From Rikenellaceae bacterium (GTDB taxonomy: Bacteria > Bacteroidota > Bacteroidia > Bacteroidales > UBA932), in the NCBI GenBank assembly GCA_022766385.1, contig JALEPJ010000027.1:1-45067 (forward strand): DNA of 45,067 nucleotides, in the 5' to 3' direction. Numbering within the stretch: the stretch's first letter is position 1; each line of letters opens with the position of its first letter. A program made the position numbers and the translations under genes. The notes beneath the pieces were generated by a model, which was given only the letters and a program-made list of their open reading frames with translations, was not told the DNA's origin and made no database searches. Below, one piece after another: positions 33,969 to 42,964 of the stretch.

Positions 33969-34991
33969 TCAGAAGTCCGCTATCCTGGAAACCGGGGCAA
34001 TGTCCAAAGGACAACGTTCGCCTGCCCTGTAATGGAACAAACCAGCAATGGCTATCATTGCTGCATTGTCCGTAGTAAACTTAAACTCAGGAAGATAGGT
34101 AGTCCACCCACGTTTCTTTCCCTCTTCCTCCACACGCCTGCGCAGACCGCTGTTGGCGGACACTCCGCCTCCAATGCAGACTTCCTTTATTCCTGTCTGT
34201 TTCGCAGCCTTCACTAGTTTGTCCATCAGTATGTCAATGAGGCATTTCTGGAAACTTGCACAGATGTCCTCCTTGTTCTTTTCCATAAAATCCGGGTCCT
34301 TCGCCATCTCGTCACGGACGAAGTAAAGAAGGGATGTCTTGACACCTGAAAAAGAGTAATCAAGGCCGGGAATATGTGGTTTTGCGAACTTGAAGCGGTC
34401 TGAATTGCCCTGGGAGGCAAGTCTGTCTATAATAGGGCCTCCGGGATAACCCAGTCCCATCATTTTGGAGCACTTGTCGAAGGCCTCTCCGACTGCGTCG
34501 TCTATGGTCTGGCCCAGAATTTCAAATTCAAGCGGGCTGTTTACCCTTACTATTTGGGAATTGCCTCCTGAAACGAGCAAGCAGAGGAAGGGAAAGGACG
34601 GCTGCCTGTTTTCTTTGTCATATTGCTTTACAAAATTTGCAAGCACGTGACCCTGAAGATGATTGACCATCACCAAAGGTATGTTCAGTGAAAGGGCCAT
34701 AGCCTTGGCGAAGGAAGTGCCGACCAGCAAGGAACCCAAAAGACCGGGGCCTCGTGTGAAGGCTATTGCCGTCAAGTCCTCAGCCTTTACTCCAGCACGT
34801 GTAAGTGCCTCACTCACAACAGGAACAATATTCAGCTCATGAGCACGAGAAGCAAGTTCCGGCACCACTCCTCCGAAGGATTTATGAACCTCCTGGCTGG
34901 CGATAACATTGGAGAGAAGCCATCCGTCCTTGATGACGGCAGCCGAGGTATCGTCACAAGATGATTCAATACCGAGAATGATATCTGACAT
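33969..34991 (-). CDS. tsaD: tRNA N6-adenosine threonylcarbamoyltransferase
   Basis: A 340-residue ASKHA-fold enzyme that, with TsaB and TsaE, transfers threonylcarbamoyl to A37 of ANN-decoding tRNAs (t6A). Features: GIESSCDDTSAAV (7-19), FGGVVPELASRAH (39-51), metal-binding His111 and His115 in NHLQGH, and GGGVSANSGLRRR near residue 270. Length is standard. Its -7 box TAACTTTG (35019-35026, minus strand) lies 28 nt upstream. The downstream gene is the COG2509 flavoprotein. Substrate tRNA-Thr is encoded 1.7 kb away and MtaB, the next enzyme on the t6A37 base, 6 kb away. Confidence 0.97.
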   Translation of the reverse strand: MSDIILGIESSCDDTSAAVIKDGWLLSNVIASQEVHKSFGGVVPELASRAHELNIVPVVSEALTRAGVKAEDLTAIAFTRGPGLLGSLLVGTSFAKAMALSLNIPLVMVNHLQGHVLANFVKQYDKENRQPSFPFLCLLVSGGNSQIVRVNSPLEFEILGQTIDDAVGEAFDKCSKMMGLGYPGGPIIDRLASQGNSDRFKFAKPHIPGLDYSFSGVKTSLLYFVRDEMAKDPDFMEKNKEDICASFQKCLIDILMDKLVKAAKQTGIKEVCIGGGVSANSGLRRRVEEEGKKRGWTTYLPEFKFTTDNAAMIAIAGLFHYRAGERCPLDIAPVSRIADF

Positions 34992-35018
34992 ATTTGAGCT
35001 TTTCTATGAATACGGGCA

Positions 35019-35057
35019 CAAAGTTAGCAATAAATACCCGAATAAATGCTAAATTTG
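35019..35057. promoter_or_regulatory. Divergent promoter boxes between tsaD and tamB
   Basis: Minus strand TAACTTTG (35019-35026) faces tsaD; plus strand TAAATTTG (35050-35057) faces tamB, with 23 bp between. Both match TAnnTTTG; -33 motifs are weak. The tamB transcript would start near 35063, which leaves room for a start codon at 35082. Confidence 0.55.
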
Positions 35058-35117
35058 TAAGTTAGGAAAAAGACAGAAGTTATCAGAAAGTTTTGGAAAA
35101 TATCAGGCAGGATTGCA

Positions 35118-38100
35118 GTGGCATTGATAGTGATGCTGCTGGGCTTGATGATTGCGCTCCAGATACCGGCTGTTCAGACTGCAGCCGTTTCCAGGGTGCT
35201 TCGTGGTCTTAGCGGTAATATGAACTGTGAGATCAATGTCGGAAGTCTTGCCTTTCATCCTTTCAACACCCTGATAATCAAGGATGTGCTTATTCTGGAC
35301 AAAGATGCGTTCAGCAGTCCTTCACACGCCCCGCAAGACACGATTATAAAGGGAGGGACCATTATCGCCCGTTTCAGCCTTAAAGGCCTGCTTTCAGACG
35401 ATGGGATTCAGCTTTCAAGAGCTGAAGTCCACGATGCTTTGATTTGCCTGGTAAACGAGAACAATGAATACAAATCCAATCTCGCCAGAGCCTTTTCCAG
35501 CGGCAAGAAAAAGGAAGGAGGAAATAATCCTCTTACCGTCATTGTAAAGCGCGCCAGACTGGAAAATGTAGAATTCCGTATGGTCAATGCCACAAAAGAA
35601 AACGGGACTGACTCTCGTTACGGAGTGAATTGGAACAATATAGGCCTCATTCTGAATGCTGAGGCCAAAGCCATAAAGTATTCTGACGGTACTTTCAGCG
35701 GACAATTCAACCATATTGACTTCAGCGAACATTGCGGCCTTGAAATAGATGAACTGAGCTGCAAACTTGAATATTCCGAAACCCTTTTGAGCTTTGAGGA
35801 CCTTTTCCTGAAGGACAAGAATACTTCCCTCAAATTGAAGGAACTCTCTTTCTCGATGGATGATAATAAAGGATGGTCCAATTTCCTTAGCGATGTGAGA
35901 ATGAGTGCCTTGTTTGAGCCTTCCACCCTATCGCTCAAAACTTTGGCCTATTTCGTTCCTGAGCTGGAAGGCAATGGAAGCGAGTTCGAAATCACTTCAG
36001 GCAAATTGAACGGGCCTGTCGCCGCTTTAGAATTGAACGGCCTTGCCCTGAAAGAGACATATAGCGGAGTCAGTTGTACTGCCGATCTCGCCGTAAGCGG
36101 TCTTCCCGACCTGCCGCGACTCATACTTGATTGCGAAATAAAGGAACTGCTATTCAATGGCACGGGAGCGGACAAGCTCATTTCTAGTTTCATCAAGGGC
36201 AAGGCTCCTGACTTGGCATCAATAGCCGGGAAAGAAATGTTCCATTTCAGCGCTAAGGCAAAGGGACCGATCTCTCACTTTGATGTAGACGGCAGGCTGA
36301 TATCTACTGCCGGAAATGTCAACACCGGAATCTGCATACGTAATCTATTTACGGACAGGGATTTAGATATTCACGGAAACGCTTCCTGCGAGAATCTTGA
36401 CGTAGGCAGGTTCATAGGAAAGGACTTCGTCCACGAACTCAGTATGAGTACTGGTTTGAATGCAGTTGTAGGCAAGGAAGGTCTGAGACTCAGCATTGAC
36501 TCACTCGTGGTGGATAGATTGAAACTCCTGGGCTATGACTACTCCAACATTAGAGCCACAGGTATCTATTCCGGCAATGAATTCGATGGCAGGGTGGTCT
36601 GCAATGACCCGAACCTGAGCTTTATGTTCCAAGGACTTGCCACCCTCTCGACCAAGACTGATAATGCCGACTACCGTTTCTTGGCATCCCTGGGGTATGC
36701 CGATCTCAACGCATTGAACATAGATAAAAGAGGGAAATCACGGGTATCCGTGGGCAATATCATTGCCAACTATACCCGCATCAAGCGAGGAGAACTGAGA
36801 GGTTCAATCGACCTTGGAGCTTTGAAGCTCGAAAATGAGAGCGGGACCTACGACATCGGCGACATTCATCTTGACTCACGGAATTCCGGCAGTCGCAGCA
36901 GCATTGGCTTCAGCTCATCCTTCCTGGATGCGCAATACAGCGGAACTAAAGCTGTTGCCAGCTTCATAAAGGACATTCAGGACATCACAATCTGTCGCGA
37001 CATTCCGGCTCTCTTCGGAGAAGCTAAGGATAAATGGAGCGGAGACAGTTACGAAATAGATATCAGGTTCCACGATAGCCGTGACCTGCTTGCCTTCGCC
37101 CTCCCTGGAGCATACATTGCCGACAGCACGGAGATTTTTGTCAAGGTGAACGGCTATGGAGACATGAACGGAGGTATCAGGTCCGGCAGAATTGCCTTCA
37201 AAGACAAGTACCTTCGTAATTTGAACCTGAAACTGAACAATTATGACCACGCCCTTAACGCCAGCCTCGGCAGCGACGAAATAAGCATATCGAATCAGCT
37301 CAAGCTGAAGAACGGGGATCTGGTAATCTATGCCAATGACAACAGCCTCGGATTGGGTTTCAACTACAACAATCTGACAGAGCTCGAAAACAGAGGTGAG
37401 TTCTATATCATAGGAGACCTTGATCAAAGCAGCCTGAACAATCCCGTCATCCATGCCAAGACACTCACATCAAATCTCTATATCAACGGAGAGCAATGGC
37501 GTTTCTCCCCTACCAGCATCAGCTATGCTGAGAAAAGCATAGGCATTGACCGGCTCAGCATTGCCAAGGACAATCAGCTTATCAGCTTAGAGGGCGGTGT
37601 TTCACCTGATCGCAGCGACACTCTGATTGTCAATGTCAGCGAACTGGACCTTGGTCTCGTAAACGGGCTCATCAATGCCGGATTGGACCTCCAGGGAAGC
37701 ATTGACGGGAATATTATTCTTACCTCACCCACACGGGACAATATTGGCCTGATGGCCAATATAACAAGCACCGGCACTTCCATTAGCGGAAGGGATGCCG
37801 GTACACTCAGGATAGGCAGCAATTGGGATGAAGAAAACGGAATGCTGAATATAGTGCTGAAGGAAGATGTTGACGGCCATCCTGTCATTGATGCCAAGGG
37901 CGGATTCAGACCTAAGGACAAGAATATTGAACTGTCCCTAATGCTCGACAGACTTGACCTTGCTATGGCCAGTCCTGCAGTCAAGAGTATCTTTGATGAA
38001 ATGGGAGGCTTTCTAAGCGGAGAGCTTGAAGCCTCGGGGCCAATAGAGCAGCTTGATATAAAAAGCCGCAGGCTCAGAATAGACAACGGTTTGCTGAGCA

Positions 38101-39596
38101 TAGCGTTCACCAAGGTTCCTTACAGCTTGGACGGAGAACTCAGCATAGACAATAAAGGTATTCATTTCCAAGATATTGCTTTAAAAGACAGATATAACGG
38201 AAGTGGAATCATAAGCGGAGGCATTGAATATGACCACTTCAAGAATATGCGAATGAAAACCCGCATACGTCTTGAGAATATGGAATGCATCAATACCGGC
38301 ATCAATGACAACAGTCTGTTCTATGGGCACATATTCGGCAGCGGCCGTCTGGGCATCAGCGGACCTTTCAATGCCCTGCTTCTGGACATAGACGCCACAA
38401 CTGTCAAAGAGGGAAGCTTCAGTTTCCCTATCAGCAGCAGCGGATCCGTCAACTCCAATGAGCTTCTTAGCTTCAAGGAGCCGGTGCACGAGATCTATAC
38501 CGACCCTTATGAGCTGATGATGAACAGGATACAGGAAGAGAAGACAAGAGACAACGGTTTGGGCGTCAAACTAAGAATCACTGTCCATCCGGGAGTAGAG
38601 GCCAGTCTATCAATGGACGGTAGCGCACAGGTCGCTATGAACGGCAACGGTAGCGGAACCATCAATCTCGACATCAGACCTGAGACTAATGTATTCAGCA
38701 TCACAGGAGACTACACACTCAACAGAGGGGACTGCCGTGTCAGCGCCTTCGGCATTGCCACCAAGGATTTCAGCATACTCGACGGCAGCAGTATCAAGTT
38801 CAATGGAGACATAATGGAGAGCGAGCTCAACCTGAACGCCAACTATCAGGTGAAGACTTCGCTTGCACCTCTTCTCGCTGATGACAATTCTGTTGCGACA
38901 CGCAGGGCTGTAGATTGCGGTTTGTCCATCACAGACAAACTGAAGAATCCGAAACTCGGATTCTCAATTGACATACCGGACCTCAATCCTTCGACAAAAT
39001 CCCGCGTGGAGAGCGCTCTGAGCACGGATGACAAAATCCAGAAACAATTCGTCGCCCTGCTCGTCACCAACAACTTCCTCCCTGACGAGCAATCAGGAGT
39101 GGTCAACAATTCAGGAATGCTTTATAGCAATGTCGCCGACATTATGATGAATCAGGTAAACAGCATACTCCAGAAACTTGACATTCCTTTGGACCTCGAC
39201 TTGAACTACCAGTCCAACCAGTCAGGCCAGAACATCTTTGACGTAGCCCTCTCCACCCAGCTGTTCAATAACAGGGTTGTTGTCAATGGCAATATCGGAA
39301 ACCGCCAGTACCTGGCAAGCAATAAGGAAAGTGTCGTCGGCGACATTGACATTGAAATCAAAATGGACAAGAGCGGACAGTTGAGGCTCGACCTGTTCTC
39401 ACACTCCGCAGACCTTTATACCAACTATCTTGACAATTCGCAGCGCAACGGCATAGGTCTGACGTATCAGAAGGAATTCAACACCTGGGATGAACTGTTG
39501 CAGGCTATGTTCTCAAGCAAGGATGAAAGGGAGCGCAAAGAAAGCGAACGTCTGCTCAAGGAAAAGAACAGCGTAAGAATTGACATTGAACGATGA
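35118..39596 (+). CDS. tamB: TamB-like translocation and assembly module protein
   Basis: A very large (at least 1492 residues) AsmA/TamB-family protein anchored in the inner membrane with a long periplasmic beta-helical body, thought to carry lipids or assist outer-membrane protein assembly. The N-terminal membrane segment (ALIVMLLGLMIALQIPAVQ) is followed by repetitive beta-strand units and the C-terminal TamB/DUF490 domain (about 1180-1480, with GNIGNRQYLAS and GIGLTYQKEFNTW). The GTG at 35118 is the first standard start, but it leaves no positive charge before the membrane segment; the same frame is open from 35061, and an ATC at 35082 would give a basic N-terminus (xRKFWKISGR). Length with that start: 1504. 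Overlaps the next gene by ATGA. Confidence 0.9.
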   Translation: MALIVMLLGLMIALQIPAVQTAAVSRVLRGLSGNMNCEINVGSLAFHPFNTLIIKDVLILDKDAFSSPSHAPQDTIIKGGTIIARFSLKGLLSDDGIQLSRAEVHDALICLVNENNEYKSNLARAFSSGKKKEGGNNPLTVIVKRARLENVEFRMVNATKENGTDSRYGVNWNNIGLILNAEAKAIKYSDGTFSGQFNHIDFSEHCGLEIDELSCKLEYSETLLSFEDLFLKDKNTSLKLKELSFSMDDNKGWSNFLSDVRMSALFEPSTLSLKTLAYFVPELEGNGSEFEITSGKLNGPVAALELNGLALKETYSGVSCTADLAVSGLPDLPRLILDCEIKELLFNGTGADKLISSFIKGKAPDLASIAGKEMFHFSAKAKGPISHFDVDGRLISTAGNVNTGICIRNLFTDRDLDIHGNASCENLDVGRFIGKDFVHELSMSTGLNAVVGKEGLRLSIDSLVVDRLKLLGYDYSNIRATGIYSGNEFDGRVVCNDPNLSFMFQGLATLSTKTDNADYRFLASLGYADLNALNIDKRGKSRVSVGNIIANYTRIKRGELRGSIDLGALKLENESGTYDIGDIHLDSRNSGSRSSIGFSSSFLDAQYSGTKAVASFIKDIQDITICRDIPALFGEAKDKWSGDSYEIDIRFHDSRDLLAFALPGAYIADSTEIFVKVNGYGDMNGGIRSGRIAFKDKYLRNLNLKLNNYDHALNASLGSDEISISNQLKLKNGDLVIYANDNSLGLGFNYNNLTELENRGEFYIIGDLDQSSLNNPVIHAKTLTSNLYINGEQWRFSPTSISYAEKSIGIDRLSIAKDNQLISLEGGVSPDRSDTLIVNVSELDLGLVNGLINAGLDLQGSIDGNIILTSPTRDNIGLMANITSTGTSISGRDAGTLRIGSNWDEENGMLNIVLKEDVDGHPVIDAKGGFRPKDKNIELSLMLDRLDLAMASPAVKSIFDEMGGFLSGELEASGPIEQLDIKSRRLRIDNGLLSIAFTKVPYSLDGELSIDNKGIHFQDIALKDRYNGSGIISGGIEYDHFKNMRMKTRIRLENMECINTGINDNSLFYGHIFGSGRLGISGPFNALLLDIDATTVKEGSFSFPISSSGSVNSNELLSFKEPVHEIYTDPYELMMNRIQEEKTRDNGLGVKLRITVHPGVEASLSMDGSAQVAMNGNGSGTINLDIRPETNVFSITGDYTLNRGDCRVSAFGIATKDFSILDGSSIKFNGDIMESELNLNANYQVKTSLAPLLADDNSVATRRAVDCGLSITDKLKNPKLGFSIDIPDLNPSTKSRVESALSTDDKIQKQFVALLVTNNFLPDEQSGVVNNSGMLYSNVADIMMNQVNSILQKLDIPLDLDLNYQSNQSGQNIFDVALSTQLFNNRVVVNGNIGNRQYLASNKESVVGDIDIEIKMDKSGQLRLDLFSHSADLYTNYLDNSQRNGIGLTYQKEFNTWDELLQAMFSSKDERERKESERLLKEKNSVRIDIER

Positions 39597-40297
39597 AAGG
39601 AAAACTTTACCTTATTCCCTCACCATTGGGAGACAATAATCCGACTGAGGTTATACCTGCCCCTACTTTGGCATTGCTCCACAATATCAGAACTTATGTA
39701 GTGGAAGAACTCAGGACAGTGCGCAGATACCTGTCACGTGCCGGGCTGAAGGGACATATTGAAGAGCTTGAATTCCACGAACTTAACGAACATACTGGCA
39801 GACAGGAAATCGAGTCATATCTCAGGCTTTTCGATGACGGCAATGACGTGGGACTCATATCTGAAGCCGGTCTTCCAGCTGTTGCCGACCCCGGTGCAGC
39901 TCTCGTTGAGCTCTGCCACAGAAACGGAATAGAGGTTGTTCCCCAGGTAGGGCCGTCCTCGCTGATGATGGCCCTGATGTCCTCCGGTCTGAACGGTCAA
40001 TCCTTTGCCTTCAACGGTTATCTTCCAGCCAAGAGCGATGAGAGGAAGAGCGCAATCAAGGCAATGGAGAAGCAGTCTGCAACTCATAATCAGACACAAA
40101 TATGCATTGAAACCCCCTACAGGAACGATGCCTTTTTTGCCGACCTATTGTCCTGCTGTTCAGGCAAAACCAGAATCTGCATCGCCATCAACATAACGAT
40201 GCCGGATGCCTTTATCAGAACAAAAATCGTAAATGAATGGAAAAGAGAAACGATACAGATAGGAAAGAGGCCATGCGTTTTCCTTTTGTTGGCATAA
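39593..40297 (+). CDS. RsmI-like SAM-dependent methyltransferase (tetrapyrrole methylase fold)
   Basis: A 234-residue protein of the tetrapyrrole-methylase superfamily, related to RsmI, the 16S rRNA C1402 2'-O-methyltransferase. Visible: LYLIPSPLGDNN (5-16), VVEELRTVRRYLS in place of the aEDTR motif, DVGLISEAGLPAVADPG (about 85-101) for SAM binding, and VVPQVGPSSLMMALMSSG. The replacement of EDTR by EELRT and the short length suggest the Bacteroidota paralogue group rather than orthologous RsmI, so its RNA target is not certain. Its ATG overlaps the tamB stop by 4 nt, and its stop overlaps the folB start (TAATG). Confidence 0.85.
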   Translation: MKGKLYLIPSPLGDNNPTEVIPAPTLALLHNIRTYVVEELRTVRRYLSRAGLKGHIEELEFHELNEHTGRQEIESYLRLFDDGNDVGLISEAGLPAVADPGAALVELCHRNGIEVVPQVGPSSLMMALMSSGLNGQSFAFNGYLPAKSDERKSAIKAMEKQSATHNQTQICIETPYRNDAFFADLLSCCSGKTRICIAINITMPDAFIRTKIVNEWKRETIQIGKRPCVFLLLA

Positions 40298-40653
40298 TGG
40301 AACTTCAGGGCTTGGAGTTTCATGCAAATCACGGCTGCCTTGAGCAGGAAAGAAGGGACGGCAATCTCTTTGTTGTAGACTTCACCGCTACCCTGAACGG
40401 AATGGAAAAGGCTGCAAGAAGCGACAATCTGGACGACACTGTGGACACACGTGAGATATATGCAATAATCAAGGAGGAAATGGAGAAAACGAGGAACCTG
40501 CTGGAGTGTGTTGCAGGAAGCATCCTGAGTGCCGTTCTTGGAAGGTATTCCGCCAGCTTCACTTACGTGAAGGTAAGCGTGGCCAAGCACAATCCGCCTT
40601 TTGACGGTAAATGCGAATGGTCAAGAATCAGTGCTGAGTGGAAAAATGAATGA
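40297..40653 (+). CDS. folB: Dihydroneopterin aldolase
   Basis: A 118-residue enzyme from the ATG at 40297, whose A is also the last base of the preceding TAA stop; the longer frame from 40237 overlaps the methyltransferase and is not needed. FolB converts 7,8-dihydroneopterin to 6-hydroxymethyl-dihydropterin in folate synthesis. Diagnostic stretches: MELQGLEFHANHGCLEQER (Glu near 16-18 as substrate anchor), DTVDTREIYAIIKE (pterin pocket), and VSVAKHNPP with the catalytic Lys97. Length is typical. No other folate genes lie near, but the tight overlap places it firmly in this operon. Confidence 0.93.
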   Translation: MELQGLEFHANHGCLEQERRDGNLFVVDFTATLNGMEKAARSDNLDDTVDTREIYAIIKEEMEKTRNLLECVAGSILSAVLGRYSASFTYVKVSVAKHNPPFDGKCEWSRISAEWKNE

Positions 40654-40662
40654 GTGGAAGAA

Positions 40663-41949
40663 ATGAAGATAGCGTTTTTGACTCTCGGCTGCAAGTTGAA
40701 CTATGCCGAAACATCTACATATGAGAGAGCCTTCATCAAATCAGGCTTTACCGTCACCCAATGGAATGAATCCCCTGCTGACGTGTATCTAATCAATACC
40801 TGCTCAGTTACAGAAACTTCCGACAAGAAGGCCAGAAATGCCATCCGAAAGATGCATAGAATCAATCCTGCTGCCACAATAGTGGTAACGGGTTGCTATG
40901 CTGAGCTGAAACGCGCTGAGATTGAAAGTATCGAGGGTGTTACTCTGGTTTTCGGTGCCAAAGAGAAGAACAGAGTTGTTCCTTGCACCCTAGACTACCT
41001 CAATGGACGCACGCTCACCCGCGAGGACTATGAGCGCAAGGGCTTGGCTGAGGAATACCGCGAGATATCGAAGGAGACTATGCCTGCATACTCCACCGGA
41101 GAGCGCACCCGCTCTTTCCTTAAGGTTCAGGACGGCTGCAATAACTTCTGTGCGTATTGCACCGTACCCTATGCCCGGGGTGAGAGCCGGAACATCCCTA
41201 TATGCGAACTTGTAAGGCAGGCCGAGCTGATTGCCGCCGAAGGCGTGAAGGAAATAGTGCTGACGGGAGTTAATACAGGAGATTTCGGGCGTAGCAGTGG
41301 CGAGAACTTCCTCGATCTCATCAAGGCTCTCAATGATGTGGAGGGCATTGAAAGATACCGCATCTCTTCAATTGAGCCGAATCTCATCACGGAGGAGATA
41401 GTTGATTGGATTGCCTCAGGGACAAAGTTCCTTCCTCATTTCCATATTCCCCTTCAGACCGGCAGCGATATTCAGTTGAAGAGGATGGGCAGGAAATACG
41501 ACACAGCATTCTTTGCCGACAGAATTGCATACATACGCTCGAAGATGGAAGGTCCCGGCAAGCCTAAGGTATTCTTCGGCATTGATACTATGGTGGGGCT
41601 GCCAGGCGAGACAGAAGAACTTTTCCGTGAGACCTACGACTTCATCAAGTCCATTGCCCCTGCCTTCATTCACGTCTTCCCTTACTCACGACGCCCTGGC
41701 ACACGTGCCGACAAAATGCCGGACCAGGTGGATGAACGCACGAAGAAAGAGAGGGTAGCAAGACTAGAAGAACTTTGCGAGGAACTTCACAGAGCATTTG
41801 TGGAACAGAATCGCGGAATCAAGGAAAAAGTACTCTTCGAATCGAGCGAGAAAAACGGTATGATGGCTGGATACACAGGTAATTATATCAGAATTGAGCG
41901 AACTTATGACGAGTCGCTTTCAGGAAAGATAGTAGAGCTTACCATATGA
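40663..41949 (+). CDS. mtaB: tRNA (t6A37-C2) methylthiotransferase MtaB
   Basis: A 428-residue radical SAM methylthiotransferase that converts t6A37 to ms2t6A37. Start at ATG 40663 (MKIAFLTLGCKLN, the conserved beginning), not the GTG at 40654. The N-terminal MTTase domain holds Cys10, Cys47 and Cys78 for the auxiliary 4Fe-4S cluster; the radical SAM motif is Cys159, Cys163, Cys166 (DGCNNFCAYC); a TRAM-like tail closes the protein. MTTase subfamily choice (MtaB over MiaB/RimO) rests on the LGCKLN start, SVT after Cys47 and overall length. It lies 9 nt after folB and overlaps the next gene by ATGA. Confidence 0.93.
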   Translation: MKIAFLTLGCKLNYAETSTYERAFIKSGFTVTQWNESPADVYLINTCSVTETSDKKARNAIRKMHRINPAATIVVTGCYAELKRAEIESIEGVTLVFGAKEKNRVVPCTLDYLNGRTLTREDYERKGLAEEYREISKETMPAYSTGERTRSFLKVQDGCNNFCAYCTVPYARGESRNIPICELVRQAELIAAEGVKEIVLTGVNTGDFGRSSGENFLDLIKALNDVEGIERYRISSIEPNLITEEIVDWIASGTKFLPHFHIPLQTGSDIQLKRMGRKYDTAFFADRIAYIRSKMEGPGKPKVFFGIDTMVGLPGETEELFRETYDFIKSIAPAFIHVFPYSRRPGTRADKMPDQVDERTKKERVARLEELCEELHRAFVEQNRGIKEKVLFESSEKNGMMAGYTGNYIRIERTYDESLSGKIVELTI

Positions 41950-42869
41950 AAACGAAACTTACATTTCTGGGGACAGGAACTTCTCAGGGAGTGCCGATAA
42001 TAGGCTGTGGCTGCAAGGTTTGCACATCCGAAGACCCGCGCGACAAGAGGTTCCGCTCATCCGTCCTCGTCGAATACGGTCCTTTGACCATACTCGTAGA
42101 TGCCGGGCCGGATTTCCGCTCACAGATGCTTGCCGCAAAAGTCCGTCATCTGGATGCTATATTGCTGACTCATAATCACAAGGATCATACGGGAGGACTG
42201 GATGACGTGCGTTCATTGAACTATGTTGACCGCAATGTAGTGGAGATATATTGCGAGGAGAAGGTATTGAACAGCATCAGGACAGAATACAGCTATGCCT
42301 TTGTCGACAAGAAATATCCCGGATCCCCAGAATGGCGCATACACCTGATTGACGACAGACCTATCATTGTTCATCAGAACAAGAAGGGAGATTTGGAATG
42401 GGTGCACGACGTCGGCTATTGCCATAGGATGCCTGACGGCAGTCTCATTCCGACAGATGGGCATATCATATCAGAAGCTGAAAAGTGCAGTTTTGAAGTC
42501 TGGGAAGAACAGATGCACCAGGAAAGTGCTGAAAGTCCTATCATCCTGCCAATCAGGGGTTTTCACGACAAAATGCCTGTACTCGGATTCCGCTTTGGTG
42601 ACATTGCCTATCTAACCGATATGTCGAGTATTCCGGAGTCGGAGTTCGCGAAACTCAAGGGACTGAAACACCTTACCCTCAACACTGTAGGATACAAAAA
42701 GCATCATTCGCATTTCAGTCTCAACGAGGCAGTGGAGCTGGCGGGACGCATAGGAGCGAAGCATACCTGGCTGACTCATCTTTCGCACAGCTTTCCGCGC
42801 TATGAGGAATTCTGCCGCGAATTGCCTGATGGAATTGCACCGGCGTATGACGGACTTGTTCTGGAGTGA
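41946..42869 (+). CDS. PhnP-like metallo-beta-lactamase-fold hydrolase with an insert
   Basis: A 307-residue MBL-fold phosphodiesterase of the PhnP/phosphoribosyl cyclic phosphate type. Features: GTGTSQGVPIIGCGCKVC (9-26, a second cysteine-based metal site as in PhnP), the metal motif THNHKDH (75-81, His76/His78/Asp80/His81), and later His207 and Asp225 (AYLTD). Between IVHQ (143) and PIRGFH (202) lies an extra stretch of roughly 50 residues rich in charged and aromatic residues, making it longer than the usual about 250. Last gene of the tamB operon, followed by a long hairpin. No phosphonate genes are near, so PhnP activity is not implied. Confidence 0.88.
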   Translation: MKTKLTFLGTGTSQGVPIIGCGCKVCTSEDPRDKRFRSSVLVEYGPLTILVDAGPDFRSQMLAAKVRHLDAILLTHNHKDHTGGLDDVRSLNYVDRNVVEIYCEEKVLNSIRTEYSYAFVDKKYPGSPEWRIHLIDDRPIIVHQNKKGDLEWVHDVGYCHRMPDGSLIPTDGHIISEAEKCSFEVWEEQMHQESAESPIILPIRGFHDKMPVLGFRFGDIAYLTDMSSIPESEFAKLKGLKHLTLNTVGYKKHHSHFSLNEAVELAGRIGAKHTWLTHLSHSFPRYEEFCRELPDGIAPAYDGLVLE

Positions 42870-42881
42870 CTTACCTTTGGG

Positions 42882-42952
42882 AAGGAGGAAGGCACTCACG
42901 CTCGCTCCGCGAAACTTGGGACAAGCTTCGCTCCCGTGAGTGCCTCCTCCTT
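42882..42952. terminator. Long two-tier palindrome, probable bidirectional terminator or REP-like element
   Basis: An outer stem pairs 42882-42900 with 42935-42952 (18 pairs, one bulged A), containing GGCACTCACG against CGTGAGTGCC. Inside the loop a second hairpin pairs 42909-42918 with 42922-42931 (GCGAA/TTCGC plus CTTG/CAAG, one mismatch). It lies 12 nt after the metallo-hydrolase stop, between convergent operons. On the plus strand it is followed by TTT only, so it may also stabilise 3' ends or be an interspersed palindrome. Confidence 0.6.
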
Positions 42953-42964
42953 TCAAAATGATGG

